A stretch of DNA of 64,000 bases from Kutzneria viridogrisea (GTDB lineage: Bacteria > Actinomycetota > Actinomycetes > Mycobacteriales > Pseudonocardiaceae). The position numbers and the translations under genes were made by a program. The stretch lies in assembly GCA_014138725.1 (NCBI GenBank), contig JACJID010000001.1:620001-684000 (forward strand), given 5' to 3'. Position 1 is the stretch's first letter. Every line of letters starts with the position of its first letter. The notes under the pieces are model-generated. The model was not told where the DNA came from. It saw nothing but the letters and a program-made list of their open reading frames with translations, and ran no database searches. Of the stretch, positions 43,717 through 51,974 are shown one piece after another.

Positions 43717-44858
43717 CGGCTGTCCTCCCGCGTCCTGAGCGTGGGGAAGGCGGCCGCGGTCAGGAACCGGCCGTCCCGTTGCTCCACCTCCAGCTCGCCC
43801 CCGCTGTCGGCCAGGCGTTGCCGGAGCGTGGAAAGCCCGCTGAACTCGGGCCGTCCGGTCTCCTGGGCGCCGTCGTTGAGGATGGCGATCCCGCACTCCG
43901 ACAGCGTGATCCGCACCTGCCGCGCCTGGGCGTGCCGCAGGATGTTGGTCGTGGTCTCGCGCAGGACCTGGCCGAGCAGTTCGCCCACGCGGCCGTTGAC
44001 CTCGGCCTCGCGTTCCACACGCACGTGGATGCCCGCGGCCTCGAACAGGTTCTTCGCGTTCTCCAGCTCCGCGGACAGGTTGAGCCGCCGCTGGGCGTAG
44101 GCGAGCTCCTTGGTCTGCACGATGGTGTCACCGACCAGCGTGTGCACCTCCCGCAGCTCCTGGCGCACGCGGTCGAGGTCGCTGTCCAGCAGTTTCTCGG
44201 CCAGCGCGACCTTCAGCTTCACCACGTGCAGGGTGTGGCCCTGGATGTCGTGCAGGTCGCTGGCGAAGCGCATGCGCTCCCGGACGACGGCCAGCTCCGC
44301 CTCGCGCTCCCGCGACTGCTCCAGCTCCGCCACCACGTCGTAGAACCGCTGGCTGACGAACATGAACCCGGTCGACACCATGACGGCGAGGGCGGGGATC
44401 GCCGCGTACTGCACCAGCCGGTTGCCGATGTGGTCGTGGAACACGAGCAGGTTCGTCGCGCCCAGCGCGGCGACGAGCGCGGCCAGGCCCAAGAGGGCCG
44501 CGAGCCGGTGGCGTGGCAGCGGTGGGATGAGGAACGACCCCACGACGGACAGGCCGTAGAACCCGGCTGTGCTGTCGGTCAGCGCCCCGGCGAGCCACAC
44601 CGCCGCCGCGACGGCCAGGCAGGGCCGGGCGACGCGGACGAAATCGCCCGCGGTCCAGCGCTCGGCGGTCACCAGGGCGGCCGCCAGCCCCACGAGCTGG
44701 ATGACGACGTGCCACCACGAGTGGGCGGTGAACACCACCAGCACCACCCCGACGATGGCGAGTGGGGGGACCGTCGTGAACAGGTTGAGCCTACGCAGTC
44801 GCGCGTGGACGGCTCCGCCGACCCAGGTCCGGCGGGCCACCGGACGGATGTCTGTCAT
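43713..44858 (-). CDS. HPK7-type sensor histidine kinase (DesK-like)
   Basis: 381 aa. About five membrane helices (~25-165), no large extracellular loop, so it probably senses the membrane itself. Phosphoacceptor His in RMRFASDLHDIQGHTLHVVK, N-box LRETTTNILRHAQA, and the shortened ATP lid ending GLSTLRQRLADSGG. It phosphorylates the overlapping response regulator. In Bacillus, DesK reads membrane fluidity; the same for this one is inference. The gene faces away from the ABC exporter across 158 bp that hold both promoters. Confidence 0.9.
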   Translation of the reverse strand: MTDIRPVARRTWVGGAVHARLRRLNLFTTVPPLAIVGVVLVVFTAHSWWHVVIQLVGLAAALVTAERWTAGDFVRVARPCLAVAAAVWLAGALTDSTAGFYGLSVVGSFLIPPLPRHRLAALLGLAALVAALGATNLLVFHDHIGNRLVQYAAIPALAVMVSTGFMFVSQRFYDVVAELEQSREREAELAVVRERMRFASDLHDIQGHTLHVVKLKVALAEKLLDSDLDRVRQELREVHTLVGDTIVQTKELAYAQRRLNLSAELENAKNLFEAAGIHVRVEREAEVNGRVGELLGQVLRETTTNILRHAQARQVRITLSECGIAILNDGAQETGRPEFSGLSTLRQRLADSGGELEVEQRDGRFLTAAAFPTLRTREDSR

Positions 44859-45016
44859 GGTTCTCCGGAGTCGGGCGGCGGTTTCGTCCCAGCATGCCGC
44901 AGCCGCCAGGACGCCACCAGTGACACTGCGTCATGCCTTCGGGGCCAGCAACGTCACGGTGAGCTGGTGACGCGGCCACACTGTCGGCCGGGCACCGTCC
45001 ACGCTGGAATCGAGTC

Positions 45017-45901
45017 ATGTCCACGACACCGGTCATCGACGTCGATCGCCTCACCCTCACCTACGGGGATTTCCCCGCCGTCAAGGACCTCTCGTTCCAA
45101 GTGGAACGCGGGGAGCTCTACGCGCTGCTCGGCACCAACGGCGCCGGGAAGACCTCGACCCTGGAGACCGTCGAAGGCCACCGCGCGCCGACCTCCGGTG
45201 CCGTGCGGGTGTTCGGGAAGGACCCTCGTGACCGCGCCACCGTGCGGCCGCGGATGGGGATCATGTTGCAGGAGAGCGGGTTCTCACCGGACCTGACCGT
45301 GCGGGAGACCGTCCAGCTGATCGGGCGGCTCACCGAGCGGACCGACGACACCGGGCGCGTTCTCGGCCTCGTGGACCTCACTCGCAAGGCCACCACGAAG
45401 GTGGGCCAGCTCTCCGGCGGCGAGAAGCGGCGGCTGGACTTCGCCACCGCCGTGTACGGGACACCCGAACTGGTCTTCCTCGACGAGCCCACCACCGGCC
45501 TGGACATCCAGTCGCGCGACGCCCTGTGGGCCGCGGTGGACCGGTTGCGCGAGGACGGCACGACCGTCGTGCTCACCACGCACTACCTCGAAGAGGCCCA
45601 GCAGCGCGCCGACCGCATCGGGCTCATGCACCGGGGCGCCCTGCACCGGGAGGGAACAGTCGCCGAGCTGACGCGGACCCTGCCCGCCACCATCCACTTC
45701 GGACTCCCCTCGCACGCACCCGTGCCGCCGCTGCACGCCAAGCGCGGGACCGACGGCCGGTTCCTCGTCGAGACCTTCGGCCTGCAGAAGGACCTCCACA
45801 CGCTGCTCGGCTGGGCGCAGGACAACGCGGTGGAACTGCGCGACCTGGAGGCCGGGCCGACCCGGCTCGACGACGTCTTCCGCGCCATCAGCGCCGAATA
45901 G
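45017..45901 (+). CDS. ABC transporter ATP-binding protein (ABC-2 exporter)
   Basis: 294 aa. Walker A LLGTNGAGKTSTLETV, Q-loop GIMLQESGF, signature QLSGGEKRRLDF, Walker B LVFLDEPTTGLD, H-loop VVLTTHYLEEA. The C-terminal extension (~215-294) is the typical DrrA/NatA-like tail. It pairs with the permease that begins 25 nt downstream. Exporters of this type carry lipids, drugs or peptides; regulated by the divergent two-component pair by position. Confidence 0.92.
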   Translation: MSTTPVIDVDRLTLTYGDFPAVKDLSFQVERGELYALLGTNGAGKTSTLETVEGHRAPTSGAVRVFGKDPRDRATVRPRMGIMLQESGFSPDLTVRETVQLIGRLTERTDDTGRVLGLVDLTRKATTKVGQLSGGEKRRLDFATAVYGTPELVFLDEPTTGLDIQSRDALWAAVDRLREDGTTVVLTTHYLEEAQQRADRIGLMHRGALHREGTVAELTRTLPATIHFGLPSHAPVPPLHAKRGTDGRFLVETFGLQKDLHTLLGWAQDNAVELRDLEAGPTRLDDVFRAISAE

Positions 45902-45926
45902 GCCATCCCCGAGAGAGGACACCTCC

Positions 45927-46646
45927 ATGCTCCCGATCGCTCGTGGCGAGCTGATCCAGATCTTCCGCAACCGGCTCGTGCTGGTCACCGCCCTGATCCT
46001 GCCCGCCGCGCTCAGCGCGTTCTTCATCTACCGGCACGACGTGTTCGCCGCGGTGGGCAGCCTCGGCTACATCGCCTCGCTCGTGCTGTTCTTCGTGGTG
46101 GGGATCGGGCTGTACACCACCACGGTCACCACCCTGGCCGCGCGCCGCCAGAACCTCTTCCTCAAGCGGCTGCGCTCCACCGCGGCGCGTGACGTCGGCA
46201 TCCTCACCGGGCTGCTGCTGCCGATCACCGTGATCTCGGTGGTCCAGATCGCCGTCATCCTCAGCGTGCTGGCCGTGGTCACCGGGACGCCCGCGAACCC
46301 GCTGCTGCTGGTGGTGGCCGTCCTCGCGACCGTGGCCATGATGCTCGCGCTGGGCCTGGCCACGGCCGGCCTGACGAACTCGCCCGAGCACGCCCAGGTC
46401 ACCACCCTGCCGCTCAGCCTCGGCGTGATCGCGGTGGCCGGCTGGGTCGGCATCACCGGCACCGACCAGCTCACCCTGCTCAAGCGGCTGCTGCCCGGCG
46501 GATCGGCGACCGAGCTGGTGCTCGACGCCTGGAACGGCGGGGTCTCCGTGACCGACTCGCTGGTCCTGCTCGCACCCACCCTGGCCTGGGTCCTCGTCGC
46601 GGTCACCCTGGCCACCCGTCTCTTCCGGTGGGAACCGCGCCGGTGA
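45927..46646 (+). CDS. ABC-2 type permease
   Basis: 239 aa with six membrane segments (LVLVTALILPAALSAFFIY, SLVLFFVVGIGLYTTTVTTL, GLLLPITVISVVQIAVILSV, LLLVVAVLATVAMMLALGLA, LPLSLGVIAVAGWVGI and SLVLLAPTLAWVLVAVTLAT). The cytoplasmic loop RRQNLFLKRLRSTAARD is the coupling region of ABC-2 permeases. GAGAGG precedes the ATG. Homodimer with the ATPase encoded upstream. Confidence 0.9.
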   Translation: MLPIARGELIQIFRNRLVLVTALILPAALSAFFIYRHDVFAAVGSLGYIASLVLFFVVGIGLYTTTVTTLAARRQNLFLKRLRSTAARDVGILTGLLLPITVISVVQIAVILSVLAVVTGTPANPLLLVVAVLATVAMMLALGLATAGLTNSPEHAQVTTLPLSLGVIAVAGWVGITGTDQLTLLKRLLPGGSATELVLDAWNGGVSVTDSLVLLAPTLAWVLVAVTLATRLFRWEPRR

Positions 46647-46732
46647 ACCCGGGAAATGCGAAGGAGATCGCCGTGAAGAACTCCGTTCATCCGTCATCCG
46701 GTGCCGTTAGGTGCCGCAGGAAAGGGAATCCG

Positions 46733-48193
46733 ATGCGGAAAGCTGTTCTGGTCGCTTTCGCCGCCATCACCGCGGCGCTGGCCGTCGTGCCGGCAGCAGC
46801 GGCTGCGCCAGCGCCCTCGAACGACCTGAAATGGGGTCCCTGCCCGGCCGAGGTCAAATATCCAGACCTGGAATGCGCGACCCTGCGGGTTCCGCTGAAC
46901 TACCAGGACCCGAACGGCCGGAAGATCGACCTGGCGATTTCCCGGCTGGCGAGCAAGAACCCGGACAAGCGGCGTGGGGTGCTGCTGACCAATCCGGGCG
47001 GCCCCGGCGGCGCGGGCCTGGACTACCCGGGCGTGCTGACGCGTTCGGAGCTGCCGATGCCGCTGCCACAGAGCGTGCGGGACGAGTACGACGTGATCGG
47101 GTTCGACCCGCGCGGCGTGGGGCACAGCAGCCCGGTGACCTGCGATCTGACTCCGGAGCAGCGGGCGATCGGCAACCTCCCGTACGCGAAGGACTCGGCT
47201 GACGTGGTGAAGCAGGCTGAGGTCGCGAAGGCGGAGGCCAAGCAGTGCGCGAGCTCCAAGACCGGGTGGATGCTGCCGTACGTGACCACGGCCAACACCG
47301 CGCGGGACATGGACCGGATTCGGCAGGCGCTGGGTGAGTCCACTGTGTCCTACCTCGGCGCCTCGTACGGCACGTACCTGGGCGCGGTGTACACGACGAT
47401 GTTCCCGCAGCGCACGGACCGCGTCGTCCTGGACAGCAACCTGGGGCCGGGTGGCTACGACATCGATGCGATGCGGGGCTTCGCGCGCGGCATGGAAGAT
47501 CGGTTTCCGGACTTCGCGAAGTTCGCCGCGGCAAGCCCGAAGTACGGGCTGGGCACGACACCCGCGCAGGTGACCGCGAAGTTCCACGACCTGGCCGCGC
47601 GGCTGGACAAGGCGCCTGTCGCGCCGTTCGACGGTTCACTGTTCCGCTCGCTCACGTTCAGCTTCCTTTACGGCGACGAGGGGTTCGGGGCGCTCGCGGG
47701 AGCGTGGCAGTCCTTGGACAAGGGCGAGGTGCCGAAGCTGGAAGGGCAGGCGCCGACCACGGACAATCTCTGGGCCGCCCGGTTCTCCGTGATCTGCGGC
47801 GACTCCAGCTGGCCGCGATCGGTGCGGAGCTACCAGACGGACGTGGCGGTCAACCGGGTCCGGTACCCGATGATCGGCGCCGGCGCGGCGAACATCGCGG
47901 CGTGCGCGTACTGGCCTTCGGCTCCGGTGGAGCCGAAGGTGCGGATCACCGACCGGGGCCCGTCGAACGTGCTGATGGTGCAGAACCTGCGTGACCCGGG
48001 CACCCCGTGGGCGAATGCCGTCAAGCTGCGCGGCGCGTTCGGCGACCGCGCCCGGATGGTCACCGTCGACCAGGGCGGCCACGGGGTCTACGTGTTCGCC
48101 AAGAACAAGTGCGGCAACAACACCGTGACCGACTTCCTCGTCACGGGCAAGCGCCCCGCGCACGACACCTTCTGCGCCGCGGAAACACGCTGA
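46733..48193 (+). CDS. Secreted tripeptidyl aminopeptidase-like alpha/beta hydrolase (S33)
   Basis: 486 aa. Sec signal peptide (RKAVLVAFAAITAALAVVPA, cut after AAAA). Then WGPCPAEVKYPDLECATLRV, typical of the mycelium-associated tripeptidyl aminopeptidases of actinomycetes. Oxyanion hole NPGGPGGAG, nucleophile in YLGASYGTYLG, Asp in NLRDPGTPW and His in DQGGHGVYVF; TAP-like C-terminal domain with paired Cys. It removes tripeptides from extracellular proteins. AGGAAAGGG precedes the ATG. It follows the ABC permease by 86 nt and ends in a strong hairpin, so the exporter and peptidase may be one unit. Confidence 0.9.
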   Translation: MRKAVLVAFAAITAALAVVPAAAAAPAPSNDLKWGPCPAEVKYPDLECATLRVPLNYQDPNGRKIDLAISRLASKNPDKRRGVLLTNPGGPGGAGLDYPGVLTRSELPMPLPQSVRDEYDVIGFDPRGVGHSSPVTCDLTPEQRAIGNLPYAKDSADVVKQAEVAKAEAKQCASSKTGWMLPYVTTANTARDMDRIRQALGESTVSYLGASYGTYLGAVYTTMFPQRTDRVVLDSNLGPGGYDIDAMRGFARGMEDRFPDFAKFAAASPKYGLGTTPAQVTAKFHDLAARLDKAPVAPFDGSLFRSLTFSFLYGDEGFGALAGAWQSLDKGEVPKLEGQAPTTDNLWAARFSVICGDSSWPRSVRSYQTDVAVNRVRYPMIGAGAANIAACAYWPSAPVEPKVRITDRGPSNVLMVQNLRDPGTPWANAVKLRGAFGDRARMVTVDQGGHGVYVFAKNKCGNNTVTDFLVTGKRPAHDTFCAAETR

Positions 48194-48874
48194 ACAACCC
48201 GATCAAGGGCCCGCGCCGCGAGCACCCCGCTCGCGGCGCGGGCCCTCGATCTCCCCGAGCCAGGCCATGCACACGGCGAGCTCGCGTCGTGAGAACGCGC
48301 TGTCAGCGGCAAAGGGGGCGTTTGCAAGGTACGTCTCCGCGTGCGTCGGGCGGCAGACGGTGTGTGCGCAGGGCGTGGGCGAGGTCCCAACCAGTGGCGC
48401 GCTCTCGTTGCGTAGGTCCACCCCCGGTGGAATCGGTGGTTTCACGGATTGGCATCGGCGAGTTGTACCTAAAATCCCCATCTGATTGGCGCGACCAACC
48501 TCCGCGCGAGGTATGTGACTGTAGACACATCGCACCAAATTAACACTTGACAAAGGAAGTCTTTTGGGGTCGAACTCCCTTCGTTGCCGTCACACTTTCG
48601 GCGGTATCTACAGCTGGCGAGGCGCCCCTAGCGTGGATCTTGTCGCTCATGGGGGAGCCAAATGGGGGTTGATTTGAGCTGACGCTTGAAGGATTCAGTC
48701 CATTGTGCGCGTCGGCGACTTTCGCCGCCGACAAGTCAAGTCTGCTCTTGAGCCCAAGCCTCAGGGGGACATCGCGCTGCCCCAGGTGACGCGGGATTTT
48801 GGTGTGCCACTAGCGCCTGCCAGTGCCACCGCCGTGCGCGCGGGAGGGACTGGCCTCAGAGGGGAGGGTGTGCT
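48194..48874. other. Intergenic region between peptidase and NagA-like gene
   Basis: 681 bp. The first 52 bp hold the terminator. AT-richer sequence at 48470-48560 contains TTGACA (48547-48552), a perfect -35, but no matching -10 is clear. A minus-strand open stretch at 48203-48553 has no ribosome-binding site and no recognised domain. No gene is called. Confidence 0.4.
48207..48245 (+). terminator. Strong hairpin terminator after the peptidase
   Basis: Perfect 17-bp stem, GGGCCCGCGCCGCGAGC (48207-48223) and GCTCGCGGCGCGGGCCC (48229-48245), with a 5-nt loop, beginning 13 nt after the stop codon. Confidence 0.9.
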
Positions 48875-49930
48875 GTGAACGGACATGTCCTGATCCATAC
48901 GCACGGAATCGGGGAAATCGACTACAGCTCGATGGGCTGGAAAGAGCTCGCGACTGTCGAGCGGGCTGCTGCCGAGCAGGATCTGCGTATTCTGCCGAGC
49001 GTGTTCCTGGCCCGTGACTACCTCGGCGGGTTCCGTGACGTGCTGCAACACTACGACGACCACCGGGCGGAATATCCGCACATTCTGGGTTTCTCGGTGG
49101 AGGGACCGCTGCTGGGCAAGGTGGGCGGGGTTCCGCCCCGGGGAATCTGGTCGCCGGACCCGGAGGAATGGGAGTTCATCGCCGACCTGGGACGACTGGG
49201 CCTGAAGTACATCGTCATCGGGCCGGACGGCGGGGACCTGGACGACCGGCTGGTGGGCGGGGTCTCCTTCCGTGACGTCATGGACCTGTTCTGCGCCGCG
49301 GACGTACGGCTGGCGCTGGGCCACTTCCGGCACGACCACCCGCAACTGAGCGCGGACCGGACCGTGGCGGTGATCGACTACCTACAGGAGCGGTGCGGCC
49401 CCGGCGCCAACGTGGTGCTGACCGACCACCTCTACAACGACATGCCCAGGAACTTCCAGCACGCCTGGCGTACCGGCGAGGAACGGGCCCGGCGGGACGG
49501 TCTGCTCGCGGAGTTCCTGTCCGTGGAGTGGACCGACGACATCCTGGACGACCTGCTCGGACCCGTGCCCGCCGCCATCGTGCGTGCGGCCAAGGCCGAC
49601 CGGATCATGCCGTTCATCAACTTCGACGGTGACCACGTCGACCTGGAGATCTGTCGGCGCACCCTGGACTACCTGGGCCCGCGCCGGCTGATCGGCATCA
49701 CCGACGACACCGAACGGCCGTTCATGGCCGGTGAACACCTTCAGTTGCGTGCGGGAAACGGACTGTGGTACCGGTCGGACGGTATCGTCGCGGCCGGCAC
49801 CGGGTACATCGCAAAGCAGTGCGAGAACCTCAGGCGAATCGGTTATGGTCACGCGATCGAGTCATTGTTCCGGGACAACCAATTGCGGGCCACAGCGCCC
49901 CTGACGACAGGGCTCCGGGTGCGGTCTTGA
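48875..49930 (+). CDS. NagA-like amidohydrolase lacking the usual N-terminal domain
   Basis: 351 aa, GTG start after GAGGGGAGGG. It has the metal-dependent amidohydrolase barrel of N-acetylglucosamine-6-phosphate deacetylases: HTHGIGEID (HxH) at residues 8-16, Glu in GFSVEGPLLG, His in LALGHFRHDHP and VLTDHLYNDMP, and the catalytic Asp in GITDDTERPF. In normal NagA the HxH lies near residue 60 after a small beta-sandwich; that part is absent and there is no coding frame upstream. Deacetylation of an N-acetyl amino sugar phosphate or a related amide is likely. Its stop overlaps the transporter start. Confidence 0.75.
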   Translation: MNGHVLIHTHGIGEIDYSSMGWKELATVERAAAEQDLRILPSVFLARDYLGGFRDVLQHYDDHRAEYPHILGFSVEGPLLGKVGGVPPRGIWSPDPEEWEFIADLGRLGLKYIVIGPDGGDLDDRLVGGVSFRDVMDLFCAADVRLALGHFRHDHPQLSADRTVAVIDYLQERCGPGANVVLTDHLYNDMPRNFQHAWRTGEERARRDGLLAEFLSVEWTDDILDDLLGPVPAAIVRAAKADRIMPFINFDGDHVDLEICRRTLDYLGPRRLIGITDDTERPFMAGEHLQLRAGNGLWYRSDGIVAAGTGYIAKQCENLRRIGYGHAIESLFRDNQLRATAPLTTGLRVRS

Positions 49931-51162
49931 CCGAATGGACCAGGCGGGTGCCAACCGTCCGTGCGACGGCGATGCTGCTGTTCGGTGCCCTCGGCTGGCA
50001 GGTCGGGGTCTGGGCCGCGTCGCTGCCGTCGCTGGCCCGGGAGCAGGGGCTCGACCCCGGCGCGCTCGGCGGGCGGTTGGCAGCACTGGCCGCGGCCAGT
50101 GTGCTCGGAGTACTGGCCGCGGGACGCATCGCCGACCGGCGCGGTCGGCGGGGCGTCGCCGCCTGTGGCACGGCCCTGCTCGCGTTGAGCTACGCGTTGT
50201 TCCTGTTGGGGCCGTTGCCGTTGGCCTTCTCCTTTCCCGCTTTCGCCTGCTACGGCGTGGCCACCGGGCTGGTGGACATCGCGGCCAACGCGGTCGGCAG
50301 CGACCTTGAAGCCGCGACCGGCCGGAAGCTGATGGTCGGCCTGCACGCGGGTTTCAGCGGGGGAGCCGCGGTCGGCGCGGCCTGTGCTGTGCTGTTCGGC
50401 CTGGCCGGATACGGACACCACCAACTGTTCGCGCTGACCGTGGTGCTGATGCTGGCCGCTTGCGGCTTCGTACTGGTGGCCCGGTTCCCGCCACACCTGC
50501 GCACCCCACCGGTGGCCGCGGCGGGCGCCGGTCGCCGGGTGTCGTGGCGCGGCCCGGCAGTGCTGCTGATCATCGTGGTGGGCACCGTGTGCTTCTTCGG
50601 TGACGGCGTGATGCAGAGCTTCGCCCCGCTGTACCTGAACCAGACGGCGGGCGCGGGCGTGGTGGGCGCGGCCGCGGGCGTCGCGCTGTTCCACTCGGCC
50701 TCGCTGTGCGGGCGGGTCGCGGCGACGCCGATGCTGCTGCGTGGCGGCAACGAGGTCGCGGTGCTCGTGGTGTGCGCCACGGCTGCCACGCTCAGCGTTG
50801 GGTTGGTGGCCATCGGATCCTCGGTCTGGCTGGCGCTGATCGGCATGGCGCTGGCCGGTCTCATGCTGTCCCCGGTGATCCCGATCGCCTACTCGCTGTT
50901 GGGCCGCACCGCCGGGAACTCGGCCGGGGCCGCCCTGTCCGTGCTCACCGCGTGCAGTTACGGCGCGTTCACCGCGGCGCCCGCCATCTCCGGGGTGGTG
51001 GCCGAGACCGTTGGCCTGCGCGCGGTTCTCGTGCTGGCCATCGCCTGCTACGGCTGCTGTGCCGTCATCACGTTCTTCGCGCGCCGCCGGATCTCCGCGC
51101 GCGCCCATCCGGACCCCAGCCTTGATCCGAGCTCGAACCCGAGCCTGAGCCGACCGGCCTGA
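49927..51162 (+). CDS. Major facilitator superfamily transporter
   Basis: 411 aa, 12 membrane helices. TTG at 49927 overlaps the upstream stop (TTGA). Helix 1 follows WTRRVPTVRATAMLLFGALG, motif A-like GRIADRRGRRGVA between helices 2 and 3, and YGVATGLVDIAANAVGSDLE in helix 4 recalls sugar/FucP-type MFS proteins. The second half has GDGVMQSFAPLYLNQT and the Ser/Gly-rich GRTAGNSAGAALSVLTACSY. The coupling with a NagA-like enzyme suggests an (amino)sugar or its breakdown product as substrate; direction of transport is not known. Confidence 0.85.
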   Translation: MTEWTRRVPTVRATAMLLFGALGWQVGVWAASLPSLAREQGLDPGALGGRLAALAAASVLGVLAAGRIADRRGRRGVAACGTALLALSYALFLLGPLPLAFSFPAFACYGVATGLVDIAANAVGSDLEAATGRKLMVGLHAGFSGGAAVGAACAVLFGLAGYGHHQLFALTVVLMLAACGFVLVARFPPHLRTPPVAAAGAGRRVSWRGPAVLLIIVVGTVCFFGDGVMQSFAPLYLNQTAGAGVVGAAAGVALFHSASLCGRVAATPMLLRGGNEVAVLVVCATAATLSVGLVAIGSSVWLALIGMALAGLMLSPVIPIAYSLLGRTAGNSAGAALSVLTACSYGAFTAAPAISGVVAETVGLRAVLVLAIACYGCCAVITFFARRRISARAHPDPSLDPSSNPSLSRPA

Positions 51163-51178
51163 ACTGCGGAGTGACCCG

Positions 51179-51814
51179 ATGCCCAAGCCCGTCCGAGCTG
51201 TGATCTTCGACTTCTTCGGGGTCATCGCCTACGACCAGGACCCTGCGACCAGGGAGCGGATCGAGCAGGTCCTCGACGTCCCGGCGCCCACCCTGTGGCA
51301 ACGCTACTGGCGATACCGGCGTGCCCATGACCTCAACGAGCTGGACGGCCGGGAGTTCTGGCGGGCGGTCGCCGACACCGAACTGGACGCGGCCACCACC
51401 GCCCGGCTGATCGAACTGGACGTGGCCAGCGCGTCCCGGGTCGACGACAGCGTGGTCGACATCGTGCGTGAACTGGGTGAGCAGCCGGTGACCGTGTCAC
51501 TGTTGTCCAACCTGCCGCTGGACACCCTTCGCTGGCACCAGGAGCACACCCCGGTGCTCTCCGAGTTCGCTGACGTCCGGGCGTCCTGTCTGACTGGCCT
51601 GGCCAAACCCGACCCGGCGGCCTTCAACTCGGCGATCACCAGGTTGGCCGTATCGCCAGAAGAGGCGATCTTCATCGATGACCAGGAGGCCAATGTGACC
51701 GCTGCGGCCGAATTGGGCCTGCATGCCGTGCGGTACCACCGCGGCATGGACCTCAGGTCCACCCTGGCCGCACTGATGAGCAGTTCGCCGTCCGAGAGTG
51801 TGCCGACGGTGTAG
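51179..51814 (+). CDS. HAD-superfamily hydrolase (subfamily IA)
   Basis: 211 aa. Motif I VIFDFFGVIAYD has the nucleophile Asp but Phe in place of the second Asp, as in the YihX-like sugar-phosphatase branch (D-x-G-G-V). Motif II LLSNLPLD, motif III Lys in GLAKPDPAAF, motif IV IFIDDQEANV. A helical cap lies between motifs I and II. It likely removes phosphate from a small metabolite, perhaps the sugar handled by the two upstream genes, 16 nt away. Confidence 0.88.
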   Translation: MPKPVRAVIFDFFGVIAYDQDPATRERIEQVLDVPAPTLWQRYWRYRRAHDLNELDGREFWRAVADTELDAATTARLIELDVASASRVDDSVVDIVRELGEQPVTVSLLSNLPLDTLRWHQEHTPVLSEFADVRASCLTGLAKPDPAAFNSAITRLAVSPEEAIFIDDQEANVTAAAELGLHAVRYHRGMDLRSTLAALMSSSPSESVPTV

Positions 51815-51950
51815 GGCGTGCTGCCCAGTCATGGTCGGTGCTACTGACCCAGTCCCTAGCGGCCCGGACTGGTGCCGACGCCGAGGCCGCCGCGGTGGCG
51901 GCCTCGGCGTCGGGCAGAGCCGTCTGGATGTACTGCCGTGGCATCGGGCT

Positions 51951-51970
51951 CTATTCTAGCGCTAGAATAG
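51951..51970 (+). promoter_or_regulatory. Perfect 20-bp operator over a leaderless promoter
   Basis: CTATTCTAGCGCTAGAATAG is a perfect palindrome. It contains TAGAAT (51963-51968), a good -10 box, and the ATG of the PadR fusion gene lies at 51975, the expected transcription start. The mRNA is therefore probably leaderless, and PadR binding would block it. Confidence 0.8.
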
Positions 51971-51974
51971 CGGT

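Noticed and set aside
48203..48553. Minus-strand 116-codon frame with four Cys as a WhiB-like or small gene
   Set aside because: Cys spacing does not match WhiB, it has no ribosome-binding site and it runs into the terminator hairpin.
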